From JBIIUJ01 sp044340025 (GTDB lineage Bacteria > Pseudomonadota > Alphaproteobacteria > Caulobacterales > Aquidulcibacteraceae), in assembly GCA_044340025.1 (NCBI GenBank), contig JBIIUJ010000023.1, forward strand, positions 1 through 25,452: a stretch of 25,452 bases of DNA, written 5' to 3'. The stretch's first letter is position 1; the number at the start of each line of letters is the position of its first letter. Under the pieces are notes generated by a model. It searched no databases, was not told the DNA's origin, and saw only the letters and a list, made by a program, of their open reading frames with translations. The position numbers and the translations under genes are program-made. Below are positions 15,378 to 23,132 of the stretch, piece by piece.

Positions 15378-18047
15378 ATGCCTTCGGATTCGAACAGCGG
15401 CGCCACGCCGGTCATGGCGCAGTTCCTCGCGACCAAGGCCGAACACCCCGATGCGCTCGTCTTCTTCCGGATGGGCGATTTCTACGAGTTGTTTTTCGAC
15501 GATGCGGTGGCCGCCGCGGCTGCGCTCGACATCACCCTCACCAAGCGCGGGCACTATCGCGGCGAGGATATTCCCATGGCCGGCGTGCCGGTGCATGCGG
15601 CGGAAAACTACCTCGCCCGGCTGATCCGCAAAGGGTTTCGGGTTGCGATCTGCGAGCAGCTCGAAGATCCCGCCGAGGCGAAGAAGCGCGGCTCCAAAGC
15701 GGTCGTGAAGCGCGGCGTGGTGCGGCTCGTAACCCCGGGCACCCTCACCGAAGAGGCGCTGCTCGATCCGCGCCGCGCCAATCTGCTGGCGGCTATCGCC
15801 TTTGGCTCGGGCGGCCTGGAGGCTGCGCTTGCCTGGGCTGATGTCTCCACCGGCGCTTTCCAGGTGATGGCGCTTGCTCCCGTGCGGCTGGCCGATGAGG
15901 CCGCCGGCCTCAGCCCCAGCGAGTTGCTGATCGCCGAGCGCGATCTCGATCGCGCGGCGGCAAAGGCGGCGGCGGAGGCTTGCGCTGCTGCGCTCACGCC
16001 GCTGCCGGCGGCCAAGGCTGATCCGCGCGGGGCCGAGCGCCGCCTGAAAGAGGCCTTCGCCGTCGCCTCTCTGGAAGCCTTTGGCGCGTTCAGCCCGGCC
16101 GAGATCGCCGCCTGCGGCCTGCTGCTCGATTATGTCGCCCTCACGCAGGCTGGCGCCAGCGCCCGCCTCACCCCGCCGCGTCAGATGCAGGCGAACGCCG
16201 CCATGGCGATCGATGCGGCGACCCGCGCGAGCCTGGAGATCGAGCGCGCGGCCCGTGGCGGACGGGAGGGTTCGCTGCTCGCCGCGATCGATCGCACAAT
16301 CACCCCGTCCGGCGGGCGGCTGCTCGCCGAGCGGCTGGGCCGGCCGCTGCTGGATCGCGCCGAGATCGAAGCACGGCTCGATGCGGTGGACTTCTTCCGC
16401 GAGGCGCGCAGCCTGCGCGAGGAGGTGTGCGCTGCGCTCAAAGGAGCAGGCGACCCGGCTCGCGCGCTCGCCAGGCTGGAGCTTGGCCGTGGCGGCCCGC
16501 GCGATCTGGTCTCCATCGCTGCGGCGCTCGCCGCAGGGGACGCCATCGCGGCCGCGCTTGCGGCTGCATCGCCGCCATCTGCTCTGGCGGATGCGGTTCA
16601 GGCGTTGGGTTTGGGCGATCTGCCGGCGCTCGATGCGCTTCAGCATCGCCTTGCCCAGGCGCTTGTGCCCGAGCCGCCGCCCGGCGCGCGCGATGGCGGC
16701 TTCATCGCCACGGGCGTGGACCCCGCGCTCGACGAGGCGCGCTCCCTGCGCGACGACAGCCGCCGCGTAATCGCCGCGCTCCAGCAGCGCTACAGCGAGG
16801 AGACCGGCCTTGCCGGTCTTCGCGTGAAGCACCACCAGGCGTTCGGCTACCTGATCGAGGCCAACCCGAAACAGGCCGAAACCCTGCTGCGGCCGCCCTG
16901 GAGCGCGGTGTTCATCCACCGCCAGACACTGCCGGCCGCGGCGCGCTTCACCACCGCCGAGCTGGTGGAGCTGGACGGCAAGATCGCGCGGGCCGCCGAA
17001 CGCGCCATCGCCATCGAGGCGGCCCTGTTCGAGGCGTTGCGGGCGCAGGCGCTGGCCTCGGCGCGGGAAGTGCGCCTCGCAGCCGACGCCATGGCCGCCA
17101 TCGATGTCGCCGCCGGCCTTGCGCTTTGGGCCGACGAGACCGGCGCCTGCCGGCCTGTGCTTGATGACAGCCTGGTCTTCGATCTGGAGGCAGGCCGCCA
17201 CCCGGTGGTGGAAGCCGCCGTGCGCGCCAAGGGCGAGCCCTACACGCCCAACGCCCTTCAGCTGGACGGCGCGGGAGAGGCCGGCCCTCGCCTCCTGTTC
17301 GTCACCGGGCCCAACATGGCGGGCAAGAGCACCTATCTGCGCCAGTGCGCGCTCATGGCCATCCTCGCCCAGGCTGGGTGCCCCGTTCCGGCGGCGCGGT
17401 TGCGGCTGGGGCTGGTGGATCGGGTTTTCTCGCGCGTGGGGGCGTCTGACGATCTCGCGCGCGGGCGGTCCACCTTCATGGTGGAGATGATCGAGACGGC
17501 GGCCATCCTGAATCAGGCGGGCCCCCGCGCGCTGGTGGTGCTCGACGAGATCGGCCGTGGCACGGCCACCTACGACGGGCTCGCCATCGCCTGGGCCACC
17601 GCCGAGCGTCTCCACGACGTCAATCGCTGCCGGGCGCTGTTTGCGACCCATTATCACGAGCTCACCAGCCTGGCGGCCCGGCTCGACGCCTGCGCCAACG
17701 CCAGTCTGAAAGCCCAGGACTGGAACGGCGATCTCGTCTTCCTGCACGAAGTTCGGCCCGGCCCGGCTGATCGCTCCTATGGCGTGCAGGTCGGCCGGCT
17801 TGCCGGTTTGCCGGGCGACGTCGTGGCTCGGGCGGGGGAGATTCTCGCGCGGCTGGAGGCGGGGCAGGGGCCTCAGCGCCCGGCGGTTCTGGAGGATCTG
17901 CCGCTGTTTGCCGCATCCCGCCCGCCGCCGCCGCCGACCGACCATGCCGCCGTGACGCTCCTGCGCGAGATCGATCCCGATCGGCTCACCCCGCGCGAAG
18001 CGCTGGATCTGATCTACCGCCTCGCCGAGGAGGCGCGTCGCGGCTGA
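15378..18047 (+). CDS. mutS: DNA mismatch repair protein MutS
   Basis: MutS detects base mismatches and small loops and starts repair with MutL. The 889-residue protein is full length. The mismatch-reading Phe-x-Glu motif is present as GDFYE (Phe35, Glu37), followed by connector, lever and clamp regions. The ATPase has Walker A GPNMAGKST (644-652), the signature segment RGRSTFMVEM, Walker B VVLDEIGRGT, and ATHYHEL. The C-terminal helix-turn-helix region for dimerisation is intact (DRLTPREALDLIYRLAEEA). The ATG at 15378 gives the usual short leader before the first domain. It is divergent from maeB, an arrangement seen in other Alphaproteobacteria. Confidence 0.98.
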   Translation: MPSDSNSGATPVMAQFLATKAEHPDALVFFRMGDFYELFFDDAVAAAAALDITLTKRGHYRGEDIPMAGVPVHAAENYLARLIRKGFRVAICEQLEDPAEAKKRGSKAVVKRGVVRLVTPGTLTEEALLDPRRANLLAAIAFGSGGLEAALAWADVSTGAFQVMALAPVRLADEAAGLSPSELLIAERDLDRAAAKAAAEACAAALTPLPAAKADPRGAERRLKEAFAVASLEAFGAFSPAEIAACGLLLDYVALTQAGASARLTPPRQMQANAAMAIDAATRASLEIERAARGGREGSLLAAIDRTITPSGGRLLAERLGRPLLDRAEIEARLDAVDFFREARSLREEVCAALKGAGDPARALARLELGRGGPRDLVSIAAALAAGDAIAAALAAASPPSALADAVQALGLGDLPALDALQHRLAQALVPEPPPGARDGGFIATGVDPALDEARSLRDDSRRVIAALQQRYSEETGLAGLRVKHHQAFGYLIEANPKQAETLLRPPWSAVFIHRQTLPAAARFTTAELVELDGKIARAAERAIAIEAALFEALRAQALASAREVRLAADAMAAIDVAAGLALWADETGACRPVLDDSLVFDLEAGRHPVVEAAVRAKGEPYTPNALQLDGAGEAGPRLLFVTGPNMAGKSTYLRQCALMAILAQAGCPVPAARLRLGLVDRVFSRVGASDDLARGRSTFMVEMIETAAILNQAGPRALVVLDEIGRGTATYDGLAIAWATAERLHDVNRCRALFATHYHELTSLAARLDACANASLKAQDWNGDLVFLHEVRPGPADRSYGVQVGRLAGLPGDVVARAGEILARLEAGQGPQRPAVLEDLPLFAASRPPPPPTDHAAVTLLREIDPDRLTPREALDLIYRLAEEARRG

Positions 18048-18089
18048 GCCGCGTGCAAACGCGCGGGATCGCCGCAAGGTTTTCAGGCG

Positions 18090-18108
18090 TTAACCACAGC
18101 ATTTAACC
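18090..18108 (+). promoter_or_regulatory. TTAACC direct repeat upstream of ddl
   Basis: TTAACC occurs at 18090-18095 and 18103-18108, separated by seven bases, in the 154-base gap before ddl-ftsQ-ftsA. TTAACC resembles the half-site of the cell-cycle regulator CtrA, which controls division genes in Caulobacter. The two TTAA cores here are nine bases apart, not the canonical seven. It is a candidate control site only. Confidence 0.35.
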
Positions 18109-18201
18109 CCTCGTTCACCCTCCTCTGCGCCCTTGGCGTGGTTGGGTGGGGCGGTCGCATGCAGCCGCGACATGGCCCGGGAGAGGGCGACGGAGGCAGC
18201 C

Positions 18202-19119
18202 ATGAAGGGCGTGCGGGTTGCAGTCTTGAAGGGCGGCTGGTCGCCGGAGCGCGAGGTCTCCCTCGTCTCGGGCGCGGCCTGCGCAGAGGCTGCCCGAACC
18301 CTTGGCTATGACGTCGTCGAGGTCGACGCCGACCGCAATGTCGCCGCGGTGCTGAAAGCCGCAAGCCCCGATATCGTGTTCAATGCGCTGCATGGCGAGT
18401 GGGGCGAGGACGGGCGCATCCAGGGCGTGCTCGACCTTCTGGGTGTGCCCTACACCCATTCCGGCGTGCTCGCGTCTGCGCTTGCGATGGACAAGGCCAA
18501 GGCGAAGGCGGTGCTGGGCCTTGCGGGCCTGCCGCTGGCGGCCGGACGGCTGATGCATCGCGCGGACGCTGCGCGCACCCACCCGATGGACCCGCCCTAT
18601 GTGGTCAAGCCCAATGCGCAGGGCTCGTCTGTGGGCGTCTTCATCGTGCGTCAGGGCGACAACCGCCCGCCGGAAGGTTTGCTCGCGTCCGACTGGAGCC
18701 TCGGCGAGGAGGTTCTGGTCGAGGAATTCATTCCGGGTCGGGAGCTTGCCGTCGCGGTGCAAGGCGATCGCGCGCTGGCTGTTACCGAAATCGTAACCTT
18801 AAGAGAGTTTTACGATTTTGACGCCAAATATGCGGAGGGAGGGTCGCGGCACGTGGTGGATCCAGCCGATCTGTCGCCGGCAGTGCGCAAGGCTGCGATG
18901 GACGCCGCCGTGGCCGCACATGCCGCGCTGGGCTGCCGCGGCGTGACGCGCTCGGACTTCCGCTACGATCCCGCCACCGGCCGCCTCATCATCCTGGAGG
19001 TCAATACCCAGCCCGGCATGACCCCGACCTCGCTCGCCCCCGAGCAGGCTCAGGCCACGGGCCAGACCTTTGAAGGCTTCGTCGGCTGGATGCTGGAGGA
19101 CGCCTCATGCCCGCGGTGA
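18202..19119 (+). CDS. ddl: D-alanine--D-alanine ligase
   Basis: Ddl joins two D-alanines with ATP for the peptidoglycan stem peptide. The 305-residue ATP-grasp protein has the DdlB-type layout: GGWSPEREVSLVSG near the N-terminus, HGEWGEDG, VVKPNAQGSSVGV, EFYDFDAKY over the active site, RSDFR, and ILEVNTQPGMT with the metal-binding Asn. The ATG at 18202 has GGAGG five bases upstream; earlier in-frame starts do not fit the family. It heads ddl-ftsQ-ftsA, with ftsQ starting inside its 3' end. Codons at about 18781-18832 are strikingly AT-rich compared with the rest of the gene. Confidence 0.96.
   Translation: MKGVRVAVLKGGWSPEREVSLVSGAACAEAARTLGYDVVEVDADRNVAAVLKAASPDIVFNALHGEWGEDGRIQGVLDLLGVPYTHSGVLASALAMDKAKAKAVLGLAGLPLAAGRLMHRADAARTHPMDPPYVVKPNAQGSSVGVFIVRQGDNRPPEGLLASDWSLGEEVLVEEFIPGRELAVAVQGDRALAVTEIVTLREFYDFDAKYAEGGSRHVVDPADLSPAVRKAAMDAAVAAHAALGCRGVTRSDFRYDPATGRLIILEVNTQPGMTPTSLAPEQAQATGQTFEGFVGWMLEDASCPR
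18781..18797. promoter_or_regulatory. Dyad GTTAC-N7-GTAAC inside an AT-rich patch of ddl
   Basis: GTTAC (18781-18785) and GTAAC (18793-18797) are perfect inverted repeats. They open a 52-base stretch with, by hand count, about 37% GC, containing the rare codons GTA, TTA and AGA and followed by TTAAGAG. It lies about 310 bases before ftsQ, where an internal ftsQA promoter or operator could sit. Function is inferred. Confidence 0.3.
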
Positions 19120-20045
19120 GGGCTGCAAGCCGCGCCGGCGCGCGCACGGGCGCCAAGACGCGCACGCCATCGCGCGCCCGCCGCCGGAGCCGCGCCACGC
19201 TCGGCATGAAGCTCGGCGCCTGGGCGCGTGCGCAGGTCCGCTCGGTGCACTATCGCAAGGAATCGCGTCTGGCGGTGGCCGCGCTCGCCATTGCCGCCGT
19301 TCTTGGGCTGGGCGGGCTTCTGGCTGTGGCCTCGGGCGCGGCCGATGACGCCGGCAAGGCCATTGCGTCCGCCACCGCCGGCGCAGCGCGCGGCGCTGGC
19401 CTTGCGGTGCGCCAGGTGACCCCTCAGGCCCCTGATGGCGGCCCCCTGACCGAAGCGCGACGCGCCCAGGTGCTGGAAGCCGCCGCCGTGCCGCCGGGCG
19501 GGGTCATGTTCGCCATCGATCCCGGCGCCATCCGCGCCCGGGTGGAAAAGCTCGCCTGGGTGGAGAGCGCCCGCGTGCTGCGCCTCTGGCCCGATCAACT
19601 GGTCATCATCGCCACGCCGCGCCGCCCCGTGGCGCTGTGGCAGAAGGATGGCCGCTTCGCCATGATCGACGGATCGGGCGCTGCGCTTTCGGGGTTTGCG
19701 GCACGCCCGGTCAGCGGCCTGCCGCTTGTCGTCGGCGCCGAAGCCGGGGCGGCGGCGCCGGCGTTGCTGGCTGCTCTCGGCGCGCGCCCGGCCATACAGG
19801 AGCGCACGGCCGCCGCCATCTATGTCGATGCGCGCCGCTGGACCCTCCAGCTCGCTTCGGGCGCCAGTGTTCTCCTGCCGGCTCAGGGGATCGAGGGCGC
19901 GCTCGACCAGCTCGTTGCGTTGCAGGCTGACATGGGTCTGCTTGATCGCCCGCTCGATCGCATCGACCTGCGCCACAAGGGCGCGCTGCTTGTTCGTCTG
20001 CGGGGAGAAGAATCCCCCGCCGCGCCCGCCCCCAATCCTGTCTGA
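19107..20045 (+). CDS. ftsQ: Cell division protein FtsQ
   Basis: FtsQ is a bitopic inner-membrane divisome protein that recruits FtsB and FtsL. The 312-residue sequence has a basic cytoplasmic N-terminus (residues 1-54), a single membrane segment at about 55-76, and a POTRA-like domain from about 97 with a PPGGVMFAID segment. The FtsQ beta domain follows, with WVESARVLRLWPDQLVI, RRPVALW and FAMIDGSGAAL, the core family motifs. The ATG has GGAGGA about seven bases upstream and overlaps the ddl 3' end by 13 bases, implying coupled translation. ftsA follows after seven bases. Confidence 0.94.
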   Translation: MPAVRAASRAGARTGAKTRTPSRARRRSRATLGMKLGAWARAQVRSVHYRKESRLAVAALAIAAVLGLGGLLAVASGAADDAGKAIASATAGAARGAGLAVRQVTPQAPDGGPLTEARRAQVLEAAAVPPGGVMFAIDPGAIRARVEKLAWVESARVLRLWPDQLVIIATPRRPVALWQKDGRFAMIDGSGAALSGFAARPVSGLPLVVGAEAGAAAPALLAALGARPAIQERTAAAIYVDARRWTLQLASGASVLLPAQGIEGALDQLVALQADMGLLDRPLDRIDLRHKGALLVRLRGEESPAAPAPNPV

Positions 20046-20052
20046 GATATCG

Positions 20053-21351
20053 ATGTCCTCGCTCCAGATGCGTCAATCAGTTCCCGGCCGCCAGCCCGCG
20101 CCGCGCTCGGGCGTGACGGCGGCGCTGGATATTGGTTCCACCAAGATCGCCTGCTTTCTGGCCAACCCCGCCGGCGGCGAACCCGGTCCCATGCGGATCG
20201 CGGGCGTCGGCCATCAGCCCGCACGCGGCGTGCGCAATGGCGTCGTGATCGACCGGGCCGCCGCGGCCGCCTCGATTGGCGCGGCGGTGCGCCAGGCCGA
20301 GCGGATGGCCGGGGCGGCGGTGAGCGAACTGGTCGTCTCGGTCTCCGGCTTCGGTCTGAAGGCGGCGCGGCTTGCCGGGGAAACCCATGTCGGGCCCGGC
20401 GACATTGCCGAGCGCGACGCCCGCCGCGTGATCCAGGCCGCGCTGGCCCAGCGCCGCCATGACGGCCGTCAGGTGCTTCACGCCGCGCCGGTCTGCTACG
20501 CGGTGGATGGCGCGCCCGGCGTGCGCGATCCGCGCGGCATGGTGGGCCAGCGCCTCGACGTGTCGCTGTCCATCGTCACGGCGCCACAGACTGTTTTGCG
20601 CAATCTCTCGCTCTGTGTGGAAGATGCCGGCTATCTCGTGCGCGCCGCGGTCGCGGCCCCCTATGCGGCGGCGTTGAGCGCCCTTGTGGACGACGAGCGC
20701 GAGCGCGGCGCGGTCTGCATCGACATGGGCGGCGGCCTGACGACTGCTGCTGTTTTTGCCGATGGCGCGCTCGCCCATGTGGACGGCGTGCCGCTGGGCG
20801 GGGCGCATGTGACCGGCGACATCGCCCATGGCCTTGGCGCAAGCTTTGCCGACGCCGAGCGGTTGAAGACCATGTTCGGTACTGTGCTTGCCAGCCCTTA
20901 CGAGGATCAGGAGCACGTCGACGTGCCCGTGATCGCCGATGATGGCGGCCAGAGCGTGATCCAGCAGCCGCGCTCGCTGCTGACGGGGATGATCCGCCCC
21001 CGCGTGGAGGAAACGCTGGAACTGCTGCGCGACCGGCTGCGCGTCGCCGGCGTGGATCGGTCAGCCGCCGGCCGCCGCATCGTGCTGACCGGCGGGGGCG
21101 CGCAGCTGACCGGCGTGCGCGAGCTTGCCGCCCGCGTGTTCGAAACGCAGGTCCGGCTCGGCCGTCCGCTCCACTTCCTGGGGCTCGCCGATGCGGTCAG
21201 CGGCCCTGCCTTCGCCGGGGCGGCCGGCCTCCTGCGGTGGGGCGCTGATCGGCCATCCGATCTGGCCCAGCGCGCGCTGGAAGAGGCCCGGACGCCGGCT
21301 GGCATGGTTGGACGTGCAGTCGCCTGGGTGCGCGATCACTTCTGGGCCTGA
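20053..21351 (+). CDS. ftsA: Cell division protein FtsA
   Basis: FtsA is the actin-like protein that tethers FtsZ to the inner membrane and recruits later divisome proteins. The 432-residue product has the phosphate-1 motif ALDIGSTKIACF near residues 24-35, the 1C subdomain, phosphate-2 CIDMGGGLTTAAVF, and the adenosine motif LTGGGAQLTG. The C-terminus ends in an amphipathic membrane-targeting helix (GRAVAWVRDHFWA). The start may be ATG 20053 or ATG 20068; neither has a strong ribosome site, and coupling to ftsQ is likely. ftsZ, normally next, is absent, and a gene on the other strand ends 15 bases downstream. Confidence 0.95.
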   Translation: MSSLQMRQSVPGRQPAPRSGVTAALDIGSTKIACFLANPAGGEPGPMRIAGVGHQPARGVRNGVVIDRAAAAASIGAAVRQAERMAGAAVSELVVSVSGFGLKAARLAGETHVGPGDIAERDARRVIQAALAQRRHDGRQVLHAAPVCYAVDGAPGVRDPRGMVGQRLDVSLSIVTAPQTVLRNLSLCVEDAGYLVRAAVAAPYAAALSALVDDERERGAVCIDMGGGLTTAAVFADGALAHVDGVPLGGAHVTGDIAHGLGASFADAERLKTMFGTVLASPYEDQEHVDVPVIADDGGQSVIQQPRSLLTGMIRPRVEETLELLRDRLRVAGVDRSAAGRRIVLTGGGAQLTGVRELAARVFETQVRLGRPLHFLGLADAVSGPAFAGAAGLLRWGADRPSDLAQRALEEARTPAGMVGRAVAWVRDHFWA

Positions 21352-21366
21352 GCTGATCGCCGGCGC

Positions 21367-21792
21367 CTAGGGCAGCGGCGTGCTAACCGCCGCCGGCGTC
21401 TCGCCAAACAGGACCCGATGCAGCAGTCGGCCCGGCGTCAGCGTGAAGATGAAGGCGATCATCAGCGCGCCGGCATAAAGCGCCAGCATCACGTTGCGGT
21501 GGAGCAGGACATCCCCATTGCGGATCGCATGAATGGCGATGGGCAGGCCGATGATCGTGCCCACCGTGAGCAGATGAATGAGGCTGTAGCCGCCCTCGTT
21601 CAGGTTCTGGATGAACAACGACGTCAGCGCGGTGACGACGGCGCTTGCGACCCAGCTCCAGCCAAGCGCGCGATGCAGGGTAGTTCCCTTGCGCCCTACG
21701 AACTGGGCAAAACCCAGCACGATCGCGAGCGATGCCGCGACCAGATGGGTCTGCACCAGCAACCCGGCTTCGGCGAGCGCTGCTAGGCCCAT
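21367..21792 (-). CDS. DUF2306-like four-helix membrane protein
   Basis: The 141-residue protein has four hydrophobic segments: LVQTHLVAASLAIVLGFAQ, WVASAVVTALTSLFI, HLLTVGTIIGLPIAIHAI and MLALYAGALMIAFIFTLTPG. Conserved-looking histidines sit in or near them (QTH, LHRALGW, LIHLL, LHRNVM), with a closing PGR. This pattern fits the DUF2306 family of uncharacterised integral membrane proteins. The histidines could bind haem or metal, but that is speculation. The ATG at 21792 has GGGGAGGA upstream on the minus strand with good spacing; a GTG at 21825 does not. It converges on ftsA and diverges from the exonuclease gene. Confidence 0.75.
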   Translation of the reverse strand: MGLAALAEAGLLVQTHLVAASLAIVLGFAQFVGRKGTTLHRALGWSWVASAVVTALTSLFIQNLNEGGYSLIHLLTVGTIIGLPIAIHAIRNGDVLLHRNVMLALYAGALMIAFIFTLTPGRLLHRVLFGETPAAVSTPLP

Positions 21793-21977
21793 GTTCAAGC
21801 GTCCTCCCCAGGTCGCGGACGCCACCCTTATGCTGCTCCTTTGCCCGCGCCAGTGCGCGGATTTGTCGCCAATAGTTGCTTCTTCTGGCCAAGGTGCGGA
21901 TACGCTTGTGCGACCAATGCGCGTTCGTGTTTTTTTGCATCTGGCGATGGCGGCGCAGAGCAGCCAAAGTAGTGGGG

Positions 21978-22994
21978 ATGATCCGCCCCCAGGATGTGCT
22001 GCAACCGCGCCCGGATGGGCTCTTCTGTCCGCCTGGCGGCTTCTATATCGACCCGATCCGCCCGGTAGATCGCGCCGTCATCACCCATGGCCATGCTGAT
22101 CACGCCCGCGCGGGCCACCGCGCCGTGCTGGCCACGCCCGAGACGCTCGCCATCATGGCGGCCCGCTACGGACCTGCGCACGCAGACGCAGCCGAAGCCC
22201 TGAAGCTCGGCGAGCGGCGCACCATCGGCGATGTCACGGTCTGGCTCGCCCCGGCGGGCCATGTCCTGGGCTCGGCGCAGGTGGTGGTGGAGTGGAAGGG
22301 GCTCAGGATGGTCGTCTCGGGCGACTACAAGCGCCGGCGCGACCCCACCTGCGCGCCGTTCGAGCCGGTGGCCTGCCACGTCTTCATCTCGGAGGCGACG
22401 TTTGGCCTGCCTGTGTTCCGCCATCCCGACGATGCGGCCGAGATCGCCCGACTTCTGGCGTCGATCGCCCAGTTTCCCGAGCGCACGCACCTTGTCGGGG
22501 CCTATGCGCTGGGCAAGGCGCAACGCGTGATCGCGCTACTGCGGGAAGCTGGGTATGACGAGACGCTCTATCTCCATGGGGCGATGGGGCCGCTTTGCGC
22601 GCTCTATGAGGCCCAAGGCGTGGCGCTCGGCCCGCTTGCGCCCGCCACGATCGAGGGGCCTTCCGGCAAACGCGATTTTGCAGGCGCTGTCGTGCTTGCT
22701 CCGCCTTCGGCGTTCGCGGATCGATGGTCGCGCCGGTTCGCCGACCCGCTGGACTGTTTCGCATCGGGCTGGATGCGCATCCGCCAGCGCGCCAAACAGC
22801 GCGGCGTCGAGCTGCCGCTGATCCTCTCCGACCACGCCGACTGGGACGAACTCACCGCGACCGCGCTGGAACTGCGCCCGGAAGAATTGTGGATCACCCA
22901 CGGCCGGGAGGAGGCGCTGGTGCGCTGGGCCGAGCTGAACGGCATCCGGGCGCGCGCCCTGGCGCTCACCGGCTATGACGACGAGGGGGAGTGA
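21978..22994 (+). CDS. Ligase-associated DNA exonuclease (metallo-beta-lactamase fold)
   Basis: This protein belongs to the MBL-fold exonuclease family commonly encoded beside a bacterial ATP-dependent DNA ligase. The 338 residues include the metal motif HGHADH (37-42), the later AGHVLGSAQV histidine, VVSGDYKRRRDPTC, and the C-terminal beta-CASP-like part with GAYALGKAQRVI, ILSDHADWDEL and LWITHGREEALVRW. The ATG at 21978 places the usual VLQPRPDGLFCPPGGFYIDP start; GTGGGG lies just upstream. The ligase gene follows after a 138-base gap that holds a repeat. The predicted role is processing DNA ends during repair. Confidence 0.92.
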   Translation: MIRPQDVLQPRPDGLFCPPGGFYIDPIRPVDRAVITHGHADHARAGHRAVLATPETLAIMAARYGPAHADAAEALKLGERRTIGDVTVWLAPAGHVLGSAQVVVEWKGLRMVVSGDYKRRRDPTCAPFEPVACHVFISEATFGLPVFRHPDDAAEIARLLASIAQFPERTHLVGAYALGKAQRVIALLREAGYDETLYLHGAMGPLCALYEAQGVALGPLAPATIEGPSGKRDFAGAVVLAPPSAFADRWSRRFADPLDCFASGWMRIRQRAKQRGVELPLILSDHADWDELTATALELRPEELWITHGREEALVRWAELNGIRARALALTGYDDEGE

Positions 22995-23013
22995 CGTGGG
23001 CCTGGCGCCGCAT

Positions 23014-23110
23014 CGTCATCCCTGCCCAAGCGCAGCGAGGAACCAGGATCCAGGCGGGGCTTGCGTCCTGCGAGATCCCGGATCGGGGCGTCGCCCCGTC
23101 CGGGATGACG
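23014..23110. repeat. 97-bp intergenic repeat with 9-bp terminal inverted repeats
   Basis: CGTCATCCC (23014-23022) and GGGATGACG (23102-23110) are perfect inverted ends. Inside the right part, 23075-23088 and 23094-23106 form a 13-bp stem with one bulged T at 23083 and a CGTCG loop. Short elements with GTCATCCC-type ends are common between alphaproteobacterial genes. No coding frame is apparent. I see no second copy in this window. It may act as a transcript-end structure between the exonuclease and ligase genes. Confidence 0.7.
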
Positions 23111-23132
23111 CTTCGGGCTGGCGCGCATCGCC

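Noticed and set aside
15222..18077. A 951-codon open frame antisense to mutS, and an 811-codon one at 9324-11759 antisense to comM, the kinase and ampG.
   Set aside because: Long antisense frames arise in GC-rich coding DNA with few A/T third bases. Their sequence is low-complexity, rich in Arg, Gly, Ala, His and Gln, and matches no family, while the sense genes are certain.
21595..21615. GTTC copies near 21599 and 21605 as a second LexA box.
   Set aside because: The spacing is two bases rather than seven, and the site is inside the DUF2306-like gene.
21876..21904. A TTGCTT-N17-GATACG pair as a sigma-70-type promoter for the exonuclease gene.
   Set aside because: The spacing is right, but the -10 hexamer is a poor match and such matches are frequent; not strong enough to list.
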